This document shows, in pieces, positions 25,805 through 34,313 of a stretch of 64,000 bases of DNA (position 1 is the first letter of the stretch; the number at the start of each line of letters is the position of its first letter). The notes under the pieces are model-generated. The model saw only the letters and a list, made by a program, of their open reading frames with translations. It was not told the DNA's origin and ran no database searches. Source of the DNA: Oscillospiraceae bacterium (GTDB lineage Bacteria; Bacillota; Clostridia; Oscillospirales; Acutalibacteraceae). Location: NCBI GenBank assembly GCA_015065785.1, contig SVPR01000012.1, positions 1-64,000 of the forward strand, in the 5' to 3' direction. Position numbers and translations under genes: made by a program.

Positions 25805-27031
25805 ATGTTACAAAAAGATTTTAACCCAACCTTAAGATTTATGGTTGTAAGTGATGTTCACTATAAAGATGAGGAATGCATTGAAGAGAAAAGAATGAAA
25901 CGCGGTATTGAACTTGCTTATGAAATAGCAGAAAGCTCAGAAACTTATAAAAAGTTAGACGCAATTTATGTTGTTGGTGACTTCGCAAACAGTGGTACTG
26001 AAACACAAATGAGAAAATTCAAGAAAACACTTGACGACAATAAAAAACCTGAAACACAGTATTGCCTTACACTTGCAAGTCACGAATTTAACCGTGATAA
26101 TGGCGGTGAAGAAGCGGCACTTAAAAGATTTACTGAAATATTTGACTTACCACACGATGACCACAGAGTTATTAACGGCTTTCACTTTATAAGCCTTACA
26201 ACTACAAATGGTTGTGACTTTAATGACGCTAAAAGAGATTACGCAAGAAGAGAGCTTAAAAAAGCCCGTGAAGATGCACCAAATAAGCCTATTTTCTTCT
26301 TCCAGCACCCACATATTACAGACACAGTTTCAGGTAGTATTTACTGGGGTGACGAATCACTCTACCCTATTCTTATGAACTACCCTCAGGTGTTTGACTT
26401 TTCAGGTCACTCTCATGTGCCGGTTAACGACCCTCGTTCAATTTTCCAAAAGCACTTTACTGCGCTTGGTACAGGCTCTTTAAGCTACTTTGAGCTTGAT
26501 GAATTTGACAAATATTACGGAACAGTTCCACCACAGGATAACAACTGTGCACAGATGCTTATAGTTGAAGCAAATGACAAGGGTCAGGTAAGAATTTACC
26601 CTTACGACATTCTTACAGAAAACTTCTTCCCTTTGGTGTGGGAGGTTGACGAGCCTTGCAACCCTGATTCTTTCAGATATACAGACGCTTTGCGTTATAA
26701 AAATTCGAAAGCACCTTATTTCCCTGACGATTTCAAAGCAGAATTTTCAGATGTTACCTCTAATCAGTTTACACTTACATTCTCACAGGCAAAACCATCT
26801 GATGAATATTATGTAAACGATTACATAATTACAGTTAAAGAAAGTGCAACTGATTTAATTGTAAAGAGAATTGGACTCTGGTCTGAATATTATTTCTACA
26901 ATATGCCTGAAACACTTTCAGTTACAGTAGATGATTTAAAACCGGACACAAAATACACAGTAATAATTAAAGCAAACAATTTCTTTGAAAGTGGCACTTC
27001 TTATAAACCACTCTTTGTTGAAACAAAATAA
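25805..27031 (+). CDS. Calcineurin-like metallophosphoesterase with C-terminal Fn3-like domain
   Basis: A 408-residue protein. VVSDVHY (D17, H19), VVGDFANSG (D59), FFFQHPHI and FSGHSHVP mark the two-metal phosphoesterase site. The usual GNH(E/D) motif reads LASHEF (S92-H93), so the metal/catalytic Asn is replaced by Ser. The C-terminus (about 315-408) is a beta-sandwich ending in LKPDTKYTVIIKANN, like fibronectin type III. There is no signal peptide. It is 18 bases upstream of the endoglycoceramidase-like GH5 and likely works on the same substrate family. Confidence 0.87.
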   Translation: MLQKDFNPTLRFMVVSDVHYKDEECIEEKRMKRGIELAYEIAESSETYKKLDAIYVVGDFANSGTETQMRKFKKTLDDNKKPETQYCLTLASHEFNRDNGGEEAALKRFTEIFDLPHDDHRVINGFHFISLTTTNGCDFNDAKRDYARRELKKAREDAPNKPIFFFQHPHITDTVSGSIYWGDESLYPILMNYPQVFDFSGHSHVPVNDPRSIFQKHFTALGTGSLSYFELDEFDKYYGTVPPQDNNCAQMLIVEANDKGQVRIYPYDILTENFFPLVWEVDEPCNPDSFRYTDALRYKNSKAPYFPDDFKAEFSDVTSNQFTLTFSQAKPSDEYYVNDYIITVKESATDLIVKRIGLWSEYYFYNMPETLSVTVDDLKPDTKYTVIIKANNFFESGTSYKPLFVETK

Positions 27032-27049
27032 CTTTTACAGGAGCTTATT

Positions 27050-28528
27050 ATGGATAAAATTTTTACCGAAAATTTAAGATTTGTTGACGAACACGGCAGA
27101 GAAAGAATTTTTAATGGTATGAATGTATGTGACAAATCAACATTCCAGGAAATGGATGATTACTGTCATAACCCCGACACATTCCCATTCGAAGAATTCA
27201 AAGCGCGTGGCTTTAATATGATAAGACTCGGCTTTACCTGGGCAAAAATTGAGCCAAAGCCTGAAAATTATAACGACAAAGCTATAGACACACTCGCGAA
27301 ATTTATGGACAAGTGTGCAGAGAATGACATTTATGTTTATTTAGACGGGCACCAGGACTTATATTCAGGTGAAAACCCAGGCGGTGGCGATGGTGCACCA
27401 AAATGGGCTACACTTTATGACCAGTACACACCTAAAAAGCCTATTGCCGTATGGGCAGAGGGTTATTTCTGGGGCAAGGCTTGTCACAGAGCATTTGACA
27501 ATTTCTGGGCAAATAAAAAGTATAACGGCAAGGGTCTTCAGGACTACCACGCAAATATGTGGCAATATGTTGCAAGCAAGCTCTCTGACAAAGAGGCGTT
27601 CTTTGGTTTTGACTTTTTAAATGAGCCGTTCCCTGGCTCCGATGGTGGTAAAATCTTTAAAAAGCTTGTTGGTAATGTTGTTAAAACTTCAATTTTTGAT
27701 AAACGAGTTAAGCTTACAGAAATGGCAAAAGAAGCATTAGGTAAAGACAAACCAAAAGCACTTGACCAATTTGAAGCAGAAGTAATGGCAGATATTGTTA
27801 AACCCGGCAGTGACCTTGTTAAAAAGTTTGATGAAGAAAAATACTCCCCGTACCTTTGCAAAATGGCAGAAGCAGTAAGAGAGGTTACTGACAAGGGTAT
27901 TATGTTTGTTGATAACTGCTACTTCTCAAATATGGGTATTCCCTGCTATAACACACCAATTACTGTTAATGGTAAAAGAGAGCAGCAATGCTTTGCTCCG
28001 CACGCTTATGACTTAATGGTTGACACCCCTGCTTATAAATATGCTAACAACTCAAGAACAGGTATGATTTTTGACGAGCACAGAAGAACTCAGGAAAGAC
28101 TTAATGTTCCTTGTATTGTTGGTGAATGGGGCTCTCACGCTGAGGGTGACGGCTGGTACCCACATTTCAGATTTTTACTTGATAAATTTAACGCTTACAA
28201 ATGGAGCAATACATACTGGTGCTACTTTGAGGGTATTTTAAATGAAGACTTTATTAAGCTTCTTACAAGACCTTACCCGAAAGCAGTTACAGGCTTCATT
28301 GATGAATTCAAGTACGATTATGTAAATAATGTATTTACATTAGAATACACACAAGAAAAGGAATTTACAGCACCTAACATTGTTTACATCCCGTCAGATG
28401 CTAAAAAGATTTTAATTGACGGCGTTGAAGCAACAGATATTGAAATTGTAAAACACGACGGAAATATCGGCTCTGATGTCATTTTCAATACCGGTGTTGG
28501 TAGTCATACAGTTGAGATACAACTATAA
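27050..28528 (+). CDS. GH5 glycosidase, endoglycoceramidase-like
   Basis: 492 residues. A (beta/alpha)8 domain holds N191-E192 (FDFLNEP, acid/base), H318 (APHAY) and E359 (VGEWGSH, nucleophile). LDGHQDLYSGEN and GDGAPKWAT resemble the DMHQDVYS and GAPxWA signatures of endoglycoceramidases, which cut the glycan from ceramide in glycosphingolipids. A beta-sandwich domain (about 405-492) follows, as in that subfamily. No signal peptide is seen, unusual for an enzyme with a membrane-lipid substrate. A related aryl- or steryl-glucosidase activity is possible. Confidence 0.85.
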   Translation: MDKIFTENLRFVDEHGRERIFNGMNVCDKSTFQEMDDYCHNPDTFPFEEFKARGFNMIRLGFTWAKIEPKPENYNDKAIDTLAKFMDKCAENDIYVYLDGHQDLYSGENPGGGDGAPKWATLYDQYTPKKPIAVWAEGYFWGKACHRAFDNFWANKKYNGKGLQDYHANMWQYVASKLSDKEAFFGFDFLNEPFPGSDGGKIFKKLVGNVVKTSIFDKRVKLTEMAKEALGKDKPKALDQFEAEVMADIVKPGSDLVKKFDEEKYSPYLCKMAEAVREVTDKGIMFVDNCYFSNMGIPCYNTPITVNGKREQQCFAPHAYDLMVDTPAYKYANNSRTGMIFDEHRRTQERLNVPCIVGEWGSHAEGDGWYPHFRFLLDKFNAYKWSNTYWCYFEGILNEDFIKLLTRPYPKAVTGFIDEFKYDYVNNVFTLEYTQEKEFTAPNIVYIPSDAKKILIDGVEATDIEIVKHDGNIGSDVIFNTGVGSHTVEIQL

Positions 28529-28580
28529 AACTCAGGAACCAGGAAACAGAAAACAGAAAACAGTGCTTCGCTATGAATTA
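28529..28580 (+). repeat. Heptamer-period repeat module after the GH5 gene
   Basis: Directly after the TAA stop, a 7-nt-period tract of CAGGAAA/CAGAAAA type runs for about four and a half units (28531-28562). It ends in a TGCTTCGC mini-hairpin (GC-TTC-GC) and TATGAATT. It lacks the TTTCGG box of the other modules. Confidence 0.75.
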
Positions 28581-28583
28581 AAA

Positions 28584-28633
28584 TATCCTATCATTTTTAG
28601 TTGATATTAAAACCAACTTTAAATGATAGGATA
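28584..28633. terminator. Hairpin between convergent genes (CTATCATTT family, copy 2)
   Basis: A 13-bp stem, TATCCTATCATTT (28584-28596) with its complement (28621-28633), plus an inner AGTTG/CAACT pairing. It is flanked by A/T-rich runs between convergent genes and shares its core with the hairpin at 3571-3617. Confidence 0.65.
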
Positions 28634-28660
28634 AATTTGTTTTTAAAATTATTAAATTAT

Positions 28661-28778
28661 AAATTGCTGACCGCAGGTCCCAAAATTCCGAATTACGCAT
28701 TACGAATTCCGAATTATAATAGCCAACGCAGTTCCGAAATTCTGCATTCTGCACTCTGAATTCTGCATTCTTAAATGC
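28661..28778 (-). repeat. Double heptamer-period repeat array after uvrD
   Basis: On the minus strand, from the uvrD stop: a GCAGAAT-type tract (about 28740-28775), then a TTTCGG core with AAC-TGC-GTT and CTATTATAATT (28714-28740). A second tract of CGGAATT/CGTAATG type (28685-28713) ends in the GACC-TGC-GGTC core (28661-28685). The order of modules mirrors 3393-3505. Confidence 0.85.
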
Positions 28779-31229
28779 TCAGCACTTTGTCAGCTTCGCC
28801 ATTTTCGCCATAAGCTTTTTGGTGCCTACATCTTCAAAAGCAACTTCTAAGAGCATATCGCCACCCATTGCTTTTGCGCTGACAATAAGACCTTTACCGA
28901 ATGCTTTATGCTCTACTGAATCGCCAACCTTAAAGTCAAGAGTAACATTAGTAGTACTTGCAGTTTTGTTACCCATACCGCTGAAGCCTCTTGAATATTT
29001 CGGGTCCGGTACAGATTTTGATGGGATAGAAGTCGGTTTACTCTGTGAAGCACTTCTTGTATTTGAAGAAGCACCACGAGAAAATCCACCACCATACGAT
29101 GAGCCACCATAGGTACTGCCAAATGAGGTTGCAGTTCTTTGTGGTTGGTTAAACGGTGATTTTTCATCCATTAACTCAGTCGGGATTTCTGTTAAAAATC
29201 TTGACGGACGAGTGAAAGATGTATTACCGAAAATCATTCTTGAACGGGCATTTGTAATTAAAAGCTTTTCTTTAGCTCTTGTAATGCCAACATAGCAAAG
29301 TCTTCTTTCTTCTTCAACCTCGCTTGGGTCATACATTACCTGATTTCCCGGGAAAAGTCCCTCTTCCATACCGACAATGAATACAACCGGGAATTCAAGT
29401 CCTTTTGCAGAGTGCAGGGTCATCATAACAACAGATTCTGCATCCTGATTGTAGTTATCAATATCGGTCATTAAAGCAACTTCTTCAAGGAAGCCTGTAA
29501 GAGTGCCGTCTTCGTTTTCTTCCATATATCTGAGTAAGTTCGCAAGAAGCTCCATAACATTGGCTTTGCGTTCTTCTGCAGTTTCTTTGTCAAGCTCTAA
29601 TGAACTCATATAGCCGGTTTCATTTATGACATCATCAAAGAAATCTGCCATTGGCTTTGTTTCAAGGGACTCAATAAGTCTATTTATAAGTGCGGTAAAA
29701 TCATTTAATTTTGCACTTGCACGAGAAAGCATTGGGTATTCACTTGCATTAGAAATGACCTCAAAAAGAGTCATTCCTAAATTATCGGCAATAGAAGCGG
29801 CATTGTTAATTGTTGTGTCGCCTATTCCCCTTTTTGGCTCGTTTATAATTCTACGAAGCCTTACTGTATCTGACGGGTTTGCAATAACGCTTAAATATGC
29901 TAAAACATCTTTAATTTCTTTACGCTCATAGAAACGGTGACCGCCTACAACCTTATATGGTACGGCATTATAAACTAAAGCTCGTTCAATACTGCTTGAC
30001 TGTGCATTAGTTCTGTAAAGAATTGCAAAGTCTGAAAATCTTCTGCCAACTGCAACAGAGTTTAAAATTTCATCGGCAACAAAACGACCCTCGTCGCGTT
30101 CGTCATTAAGAATTCTGACAACGATTTTGTCGCCACCCTCTTTTTCTGTCCAGAGAGTTTTACCCTTTCTGCCCTGGTTATTTTTAATAACGGCATTTGC
30201 CGCATCAAGAATAACCGAGGTTGAACGGTAGTTTTGTTCAAGACGGATTACTCGTGTGTCTTCATACTGATTTTCAAAAGAAAGAATATTCTCAATAGTA
30301 GCACCACGGAATTTATAAATACTCTGGTCATCATCACCAACAACACAGATATTTTTGTAACCACCTGCAAGTAAAGAAGTGAGCATATACTGTGCCTGGT
30401 TAGTGTCCTGATACTCGTCAACCATTACATAACGGAAGCGGTTCTGATAATATGAAAGAACATCAGGGTTGTTTTTAAGTAATTTAACAGTGTTTACAAT
30501 AATATCGTCAAAGTCCATAGCATCGGCATTCTGAAGCATAGCTTCATACTTCTGGAAGGCTTGTCCTATTAACTTTTTATTGTTATCGTACCCTGCACTG
30601 TTAATGTAATCTTCAGGTGTCAAAAGTGAATCCTTTGCCTTGCTGATTTCAGAAAGCACAAATTTTACAGGAAGTCTTTTTTCGTCAATATCTAAAACTC
30701 TTAAAACCTCTTTCATAACTCTTTTAGAGTCGTCTGTATCATAAATTGTGAAGTGCTTTGAGAAGCCGATTCTGTCGCTATCTCGTCTTAAAATTCTTAC
30801 ACAGCAGGAGTGGAACGTACTCGCCCATATATCGTTACCATCTTCACCAAGCATTGCAACAAGTCTGTCTTTTAACTCATTAGCCGCTTTGTTGGTGAAA
30901 GTAATTGCAAGAATCTGCCACGGCTTTGGTGCATCAACAGAGAGAAGTGGTTTGAGTGAAAATGATGGTTCGCCACCATTTTCAATTAAATCCTCTAATT
31001 CCTTACAATCATCTTCTGTCGGAACTCTGTATGTAAATGAAGATTCATAAGCATTGCCGTATTTAATCATATAAGCAATTCTGTTTACAAGAACGGTAGT
31101 TTTACCACTACCCGCACCTGCAAGAATGAGCGTTGCACCGTTTATGCCGAAAACAGCTCTTTTTTGCACATCATTCATTCTTGAAAATTCTTTTAAAATG
31201 AGTTTTCGTCTTAATTCTGTAAATTCCAT
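28779..31229 (-). CDS. UvrD/PcrA-type DNA helicase
   Basis: An 816-residue SF1A 3'-5' helicase for repair and removal of bound proteins. Walker A is ILAGAGSGKTT (about 35-45). VDEYQDTNQAQ is motif II, DDDQSIYKFRGA motif III, LEQNYRS motif IV, VVMMTLHSAKGLEFPVVFI motif V and VGITRAKEKL motif VI. A Gly/Ser-rich low-complexity linker (about 690-760) precedes a Tudor-like C-terminal domain (VGDSVEHKAFGKGLIVS) typical of PcrA. An ATG at 31229 is chosen over a GTG six codons earlier. The terminal TGC-TGA lies at the edge of a repeat array. Confidence 0.95.
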   Translation of the reverse strand: MEFTELRRKLILKEFSRMNDVQKRAVFGINGATLILAGAGSGKTTVLVNRIAYMIKYGNAYESSFTYRVPTEDDCKELEDLIENGGEPSFSLKPLLSVDAPKPWQILAITFTNKAANELKDRLVAMLGEDGNDIWASTFHSCCVRILRRDSDRIGFSKHFTIYDTDDSKRVMKEVLRVLDIDEKRLPVKFVLSEISKAKDSLLTPEDYINSAGYDNNKKLIGQAFQKYEAMLQNADAMDFDDIIVNTVKLLKNNPDVLSYYQNRFRYVMVDEYQDTNQAQYMLTSLLAGGYKNICVVGDDDQSIYKFRGATIENILSFENQYEDTRVIRLEQNYRSTSVILDAANAVIKNNQGRKGKTLWTEKEGGDKIVVRILNDERDEGRFVADEILNSVAVGRRFSDFAILYRTNAQSSSIERALVYNAVPYKVVGGHRFYERKEIKDVLAYLSVIANPSDTVRLRRIINEPKRGIGDTTINNAASIADNLGMTLFEVISNASEYPMLSRASAKLNDFTALINRLIESLETKPMADFFDDVINETGYMSSLELDKETAEERKANVMELLANLLRYMEENEDGTLTGFLEEVALMTDIDNYNQDAESVVMMTLHSAKGLEFPVVFIVGMEEGLFPGNQVMYDPSEVEEERRLCYVGITRAKEKLLITNARSRMIFGNTSFTRPSRFLTEIPTELMDEKSPFNQPQRTATSFGSTYGGSSYGGGFSRGASSNTRSASQSKPTSIPSKSVPDPKYSRGFSGMGNKTASTTNVTLDFKVGDSVEHKAFGKGLIVSAKAMGGDMLLEVAFEDVGTKKLMAKMAKLTKC

Positions 31230-31252
31230 ACGCTTTCCACTTTCCACGATTT

Positions 31253-31738
31253 TTAATTATTATTTAAAATTATTCTTTCAATTTCACAATAAAGAGAAAA
31301 AATTTTTTCAGTTAATTCTTTAAAAATGCAAAAAACCTTAATATCATCTTCAAAATTTACAAGTGAAAACAAAAGATTTTTACATTGTTTTTCATTTTCC
31401 TTTAATAGCTTTAAAAGTTTTTTAGGCGTTTTTAAATACTTCAGCTCTGAAAAAATCAAAACACTTTCATTTAATAAATTACTTATTTCTTCGGAGAAAA
31501 AATTTTTATTTTGTGATTTTAAAAGGCTAAAGGAACAAATTGCAAGAAATTCTTCCTCAAGCCTTTTTTGTAATATAAAAATATCTTCTCTTTCTATTGG
31601 TGAAATGAATTCACTTAAAAGGTTATTATAGATTTCTTCCTGTAATGAATTAAAATCTATTTTCTCTTTGCTGATTGGTTGATTTTTTATTGACTTGCAA
31701 AACATCTCATAATTTAAAGACGATAAATTTTTTAACAT
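31253..31738 (-). CDS. DUF47/PhoU-like protein, short
   Basis: 161 residues, almost entirely helical, rich in Lys, Glu and Leu. The segment LSEFISPIEREDIFILQKRLEE (about 41-62) resembles the FxTPIDREDI...L signature of the DUF47 (PhoU-like) family, which accompanies Pit-type phosphate transporters. The protein is about 40-50 residues shorter than usual for the family and no Pit gene is adjacent. The codon content is extremely A/T-rich. It lies 23 bases upstream of uvrD. The assignment rests on one motif and the helical character, so it is moderate. Confidence 0.55.
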   Translation of the reverse strand: MLKNLSSLNYEMFCKSIKNQPISKEKIDFNSLQEEIYNNLLSEFISPIEREDIFILQKRLEEEFLAICSFSLLKSQNKNFFSEEISNLLNESVLIFSELKYLKTPKKLLKLLKENEKQCKNLLFSLVNFEDDIKVFCIFKELTEKIFSLYCEIERIILNNN

Positions 31739-31768
31739 CTCAAAATAATTAAATGCTTTAATAAAAAT

Positions 31769-32299
31769 TCACCTTTCAAAAAGTGATGAGCCCTTGCTAT
31801 CAATAGCAACAGTTAAAGGAAAATCCTTAACAATCAGTCGTTTTACGGATTCGCAGCCTAATTCTTCAAACGCAATAACCTGACAATCGGTAACTGCGCC
31901 TGAATAAAGAGCACCTGCACCACCAACTGCCGCAAAATAAACAGCCTTATTTTTTACCATTGAAGTGACTACCTCTGCACTTCTGCCACCTTTACCAATC
32001 ATACCTTTAAGACCATTGTCTAAAAGTAATGGTGCGAATTTATCCATTCTTGAGGATGTTGTAGGACCAATACTGCCAATAGCAAGGTTGTTTTTTGCAG
32101 GTGTAGGGCCTGCATAATAAATGATAGAATTCTTGAGTTCAAAGGGCAAAGTCTTTTTTTCTTCCATTAGTGCAACTATTTTTTTGTGAGCAGCATCTCG
32201 TGCTGTGTAAATAGTGCCGGTTAAATAAACTCTGTCGCCCTTTTCAAGTTTTTCTACCCATTCATTTATATTATTGGTATCAAGATAATATTCTTTCAT
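31769..32299 (-). CDS. Fumarate hydratase class I beta-type subunit (Fe-S hydro-lyase)
   Basis: A 176-residue protein of the fumarase/tartrate dehydratase beta family, which works with a separate [4Fe-4S] alpha subunit to hydrate fumarate to malate. GDRVYLTGTIYTARDAAHKK, IYYAGPTP, SIGPTTSSRMD and MIGKGGRS are family hallmarks. YFAAVGGAGALYSGAV is also typical. The start is set at the ATG at 32299, immediately after the DivIVA-like stop; a GTG four codons earlier would overlap that gene. No alpha subunit gene is next to it, although the pair is normally adjacent. Confidence 0.92.
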   Translation of the reverse strand: MKEYYLDTNNINEWVEKLEKGDRVYLTGTIYTARDAAHKKIVALMEEKKTLPFELKNSIIYYAGPTPAKNNLAIGSIGPTTSSRMDKFAPLLLDNGLKGMIGKGGRSAEVVTSMVKNKAVYFAAVGGAGALYSGAVTDCQVIAFEELGCESVKRLIVKDFPLTVAIDSKGSSLFER

Positions 32300-32300
32300 A

Positions 32301-33191
32301 TTATTCGTCACTTACCGGTTTGGCTTTAATTTTAATTTTTGTTTTATGCTCTTCATCATTAAATGAATCTTTTACACTTTCAAGCTCTTGCTCTGCTTCA
32401 GCAACAGAATCTGAAATGCTCTGCTCAACATCACTTACTAAATCATTATAAGTAACTGTTGATTCTTCAGCAGTTGAATTGTGAATTCTTAAAGGGGTTT
32501 CTAAATTATTTGAAATAAGAGCCTGTGCAGTTTTGCTCATATTACCTGTAAGAACGCTTATTCTCATTTCAACCTCACTGACTGCCTTTGTGAAATTACG
32601 GGCAATTTCTGCAATACCGCCTGAAAGCTCGTCAATTTTTAAAGCTGTGTCACCAATAGCGTCATAAACATCTTTTCTTACAAGATTAGCTTTTTCTTCT
32701 GCTTCTTTAACAAGCTCATCTGAGCGAAGTCTTGCGTCAAGCATTGCAGCACCAACCTGTTGCTCCATTGCCTTTAATTTGTCGCATTCATTCTTTAATT
32801 TTGCATTTTCCGCTTTTATGAGTTCAGCATCTTCTTCGCTTAAAACAGGTTTGCTTTTGAGTTCAGTAATTTCTTTGTTAAGCTTTAAAATCTCAACATT
32901 AAATTCTTCTTTTTCGTTATAAATAGCAGCACTGACTTCTCTTTCAGCTTCTAAAATTTTAAGAATATCTTCATATTCTTCTTTTGATTTTTCAGCCTTT
33001 TCTTCGGCTTCTTTCAATTTTTCCGAATTTTCTGACGCTTGATTTTTTAAGCTATTATTTTCGTCAGTAAGCTCTTTGCATTTAGTTTCAAGTGCCTCTT
33101 TCTCTGAAATAAGGCGGTTTATGTAGGTCATAACCTCTTCCTTATTAAAACCACCGAATGCTTTTGTTTTAAAAATTACATCGTTTGCCAT
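32301..33191 (-). CDS. DivIVA-like coiled-coil protein
   Basis: A 296-residue protein. The N-terminus FKTKAFGGFNKEEVMTYINRLISE (about 7-30) fits the DivIVA lipid-binding domain. A long coiled coil follows (about 30-150: KEALETKCKELTDEN, EAEEKAEKSKEEYED). A second conserved helical part lies at about 150-235, and the tail is acidic then basic. DivIVA proteins mark curved membrane and recruit division or cell-wall factors. It is the first gene upstream of the fumarase-like subunit. The exact role (division site, pole or cell wall) cannot be read. Confidence 0.8.
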   Translation of the reverse strand: MANDVIFKTKAFGGFNKEEVMTYINRLISEKEALETKCKELTDENNSLKNQASENSEKLKEAEEKAEKSKEEYEDILKILEAEREVSAAIYNEKEEFNVEILKLNKEITELKSKPVLSEEDAELIKAENAKLKNECDKLKAMEQQVGAAMLDARLRSDELVKEAEEKANLVRKDVYDAIGDTALKIDELSGGIAEIARNFTKAVSEVEMRISVLTGNMSKTAQALISNNLETPLRIHNSTAEESTVTYNDLVSDVEQSISDSVAEAEQELESVKDSFNDEEHKTKIKIKAKPVSDE

Positions 33192-33582
33192 AGGACAACC
33201 CCCATTCCAAGTTATTTTATCACACTACATATAAAAAAGCAATCAAATTTTTAGTAAGTTGAATTGGTATGTCAGTGAGTCAGAACAATCAGAACAATCA
33301 AGGGGCAGTTCTGTGTCTTAGTCTCAGTTTCAAGTAGCAAGTGTGCAAGTTGCAAGTAAAATTAACAACAACTCAGATAATCGATTTCGGTCAATTATCT
33401 GAGTTGTTGTTATTACACATTTGACTAATTCTGTAGAAAATTTCAGAATTGCTTGATTTAATTTGAAAAATTTGGTATATTGAAGTTAAGAAAAGACAAC
33501 GGACGGCGCAGGACGCAGAACCGTCCCCTGTCTTAGTCCCCTGTCTTACAATAAATTTCTAATAACGAAAGGGGCTAATGTT
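33192..33582. repeat. Gene-free stretch with repeat remnants
   Basis: It holds a 19-bp perfect inverted repeat (33363-33381 with 33394-33412). It also has two degenerate ends of the GGGGACGGTTCTG-type element (33296-33312, and 33516-33530 in inverse), a doubled CAGAACAAT and an approximately 7-nt-period CAAGTTG-like tract (33328-33357). No promoter with good boxes is obvious. It separates the DivIVA-like gene from the divergent accessory patch. Confidence 0.6.
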
Positions 33583-34137
33583 TTGAATTGTATTAAATTT
33601 GATGTAATGCCAATTGGTATTAAAAGTTTTATAAGAATAAGAAAAAAGGTATGTATCTTTGCAGAGTTTTTTTCAATTTTATGGGTAATTGCTATGGTGG
33701 CAACAGGTTTAATTCGTAATTTATCAGATTGTGTTGCTTTTTTTGTAGCTTTACAAATAGTAATGATGATAATGGTTACTCCTTGGATTTTTTATTGCAA
33801 ATTGAGTCAATCTATTTTAATTTTTCTGGAAGACCATTTAAATGTTTGTTATGAAAACGGGAAATGTTGGAGAACAATTAAATACAGTGAAATAACAGAT
33901 GTACGAGTAAAAGAAGTTCCTGGGTTTTTTTATGGAGAAAATCAAAATATGGAAAAAAACAACTATATTTGTATTTTTTTGAATGGTACCACTGATATTC
34001 CAGACAATTCTTTTGCTAAATTATTTAAAGAAGAAAACTTTTTTATGTTTGCATTTCAAGAACAAGCATTATTGGAGTTGGAGGCGGCAATCAAAAGACA
34101 ATCAAAGGACGGCGACAATCAGGGGACGGTTCTATGA
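33583..34137 (+). CDS. Unrecognised membrane protein, accessory patch gene 1
   Basis: 184 residues starting with TTG, supported by AAAGGGG eight bases upstream. Two membrane segments (about 22-45 and 47-70) are followed by a soluble beta-rich part (about 80-165) with WRTIKYSEITDVRV, resembling the PH-like cytoplasmic domains of small bacterial membrane proteins. No catalytic motif is seen. The last residues, DNQGTVL, and the stop are encoded by the left end of the 138-bp repeat at 34117-34254. The gene upstream is divergent. I do not recognise a family. Confidence 0.65.
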   Translation: MNCIKFDVMPIGIKSFIRIRKKVCIFAEFFSILWVIAMVATGLIRNLSDCVAFFVALQIVMMIMVTPWIFYCKLSQSILIFLEDHLNVCYENGKCWRTIKYSEITDVRVKEVPGFFYGENQNMEKNNYICIFLNGTTDIPDNSFAKLFKEENFFMFAFQEQALLELEAAIKRQSKDGDNQGTVL

Positions 34138-34254
34138 TTGACACCAAAAAGCCTTGATTATCAACGGTTTTAGCGTTATTCAAGTTTAATTTAACAAGAA
34201 AATCAGGGGTTGGTTGATTGGAAAACAACCCAATCATAGAACCGTCCCCTGATT
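34117..34254. mobile_element. 138-bp inverted-repeat element, copy A (MITE/REP-like)
   Basis: The two 24-base ends (34117-34140 and 34231-34254) are exact inverted repeats; each contains GGGGACGGTTCTATG or its complement. The interior (about 90 bases) has AAGCCTTGATTATCAACGG and a second AATCAGGGG-like half end. Copy B (34887-35025) is nearly identical. No reading frame or transposase is inside, so it would move only with help from elsewhere. GGGGACGGTTCT-type repeats are, from memory, associated with REP-type transposases in other Firmicutes. Confidence 0.85.
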
Positions 34255-34313
34255 TTCTATACATGATCACGCAAACGGTGCTCATGTGTGGTATTTATTT
34301 TAGGAGGTATTTC

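Noticed and set aside
31326-31631. A 101-codon plus-strand frame antisense to the DUF47-like gene
   Set aside because: Its Lys/Ser/Phe-rich translation is what A/T-rich antisense sequence gives; there is no ribosome binding site. The minus-strand frame has the family-like motif.
34091-34285. A minus-strand open frame across the inverted-repeat element
   Set aside because: It consists almost wholly of the element, has no ribosome binding site, and the inverted ends explain the open frame on both strands.
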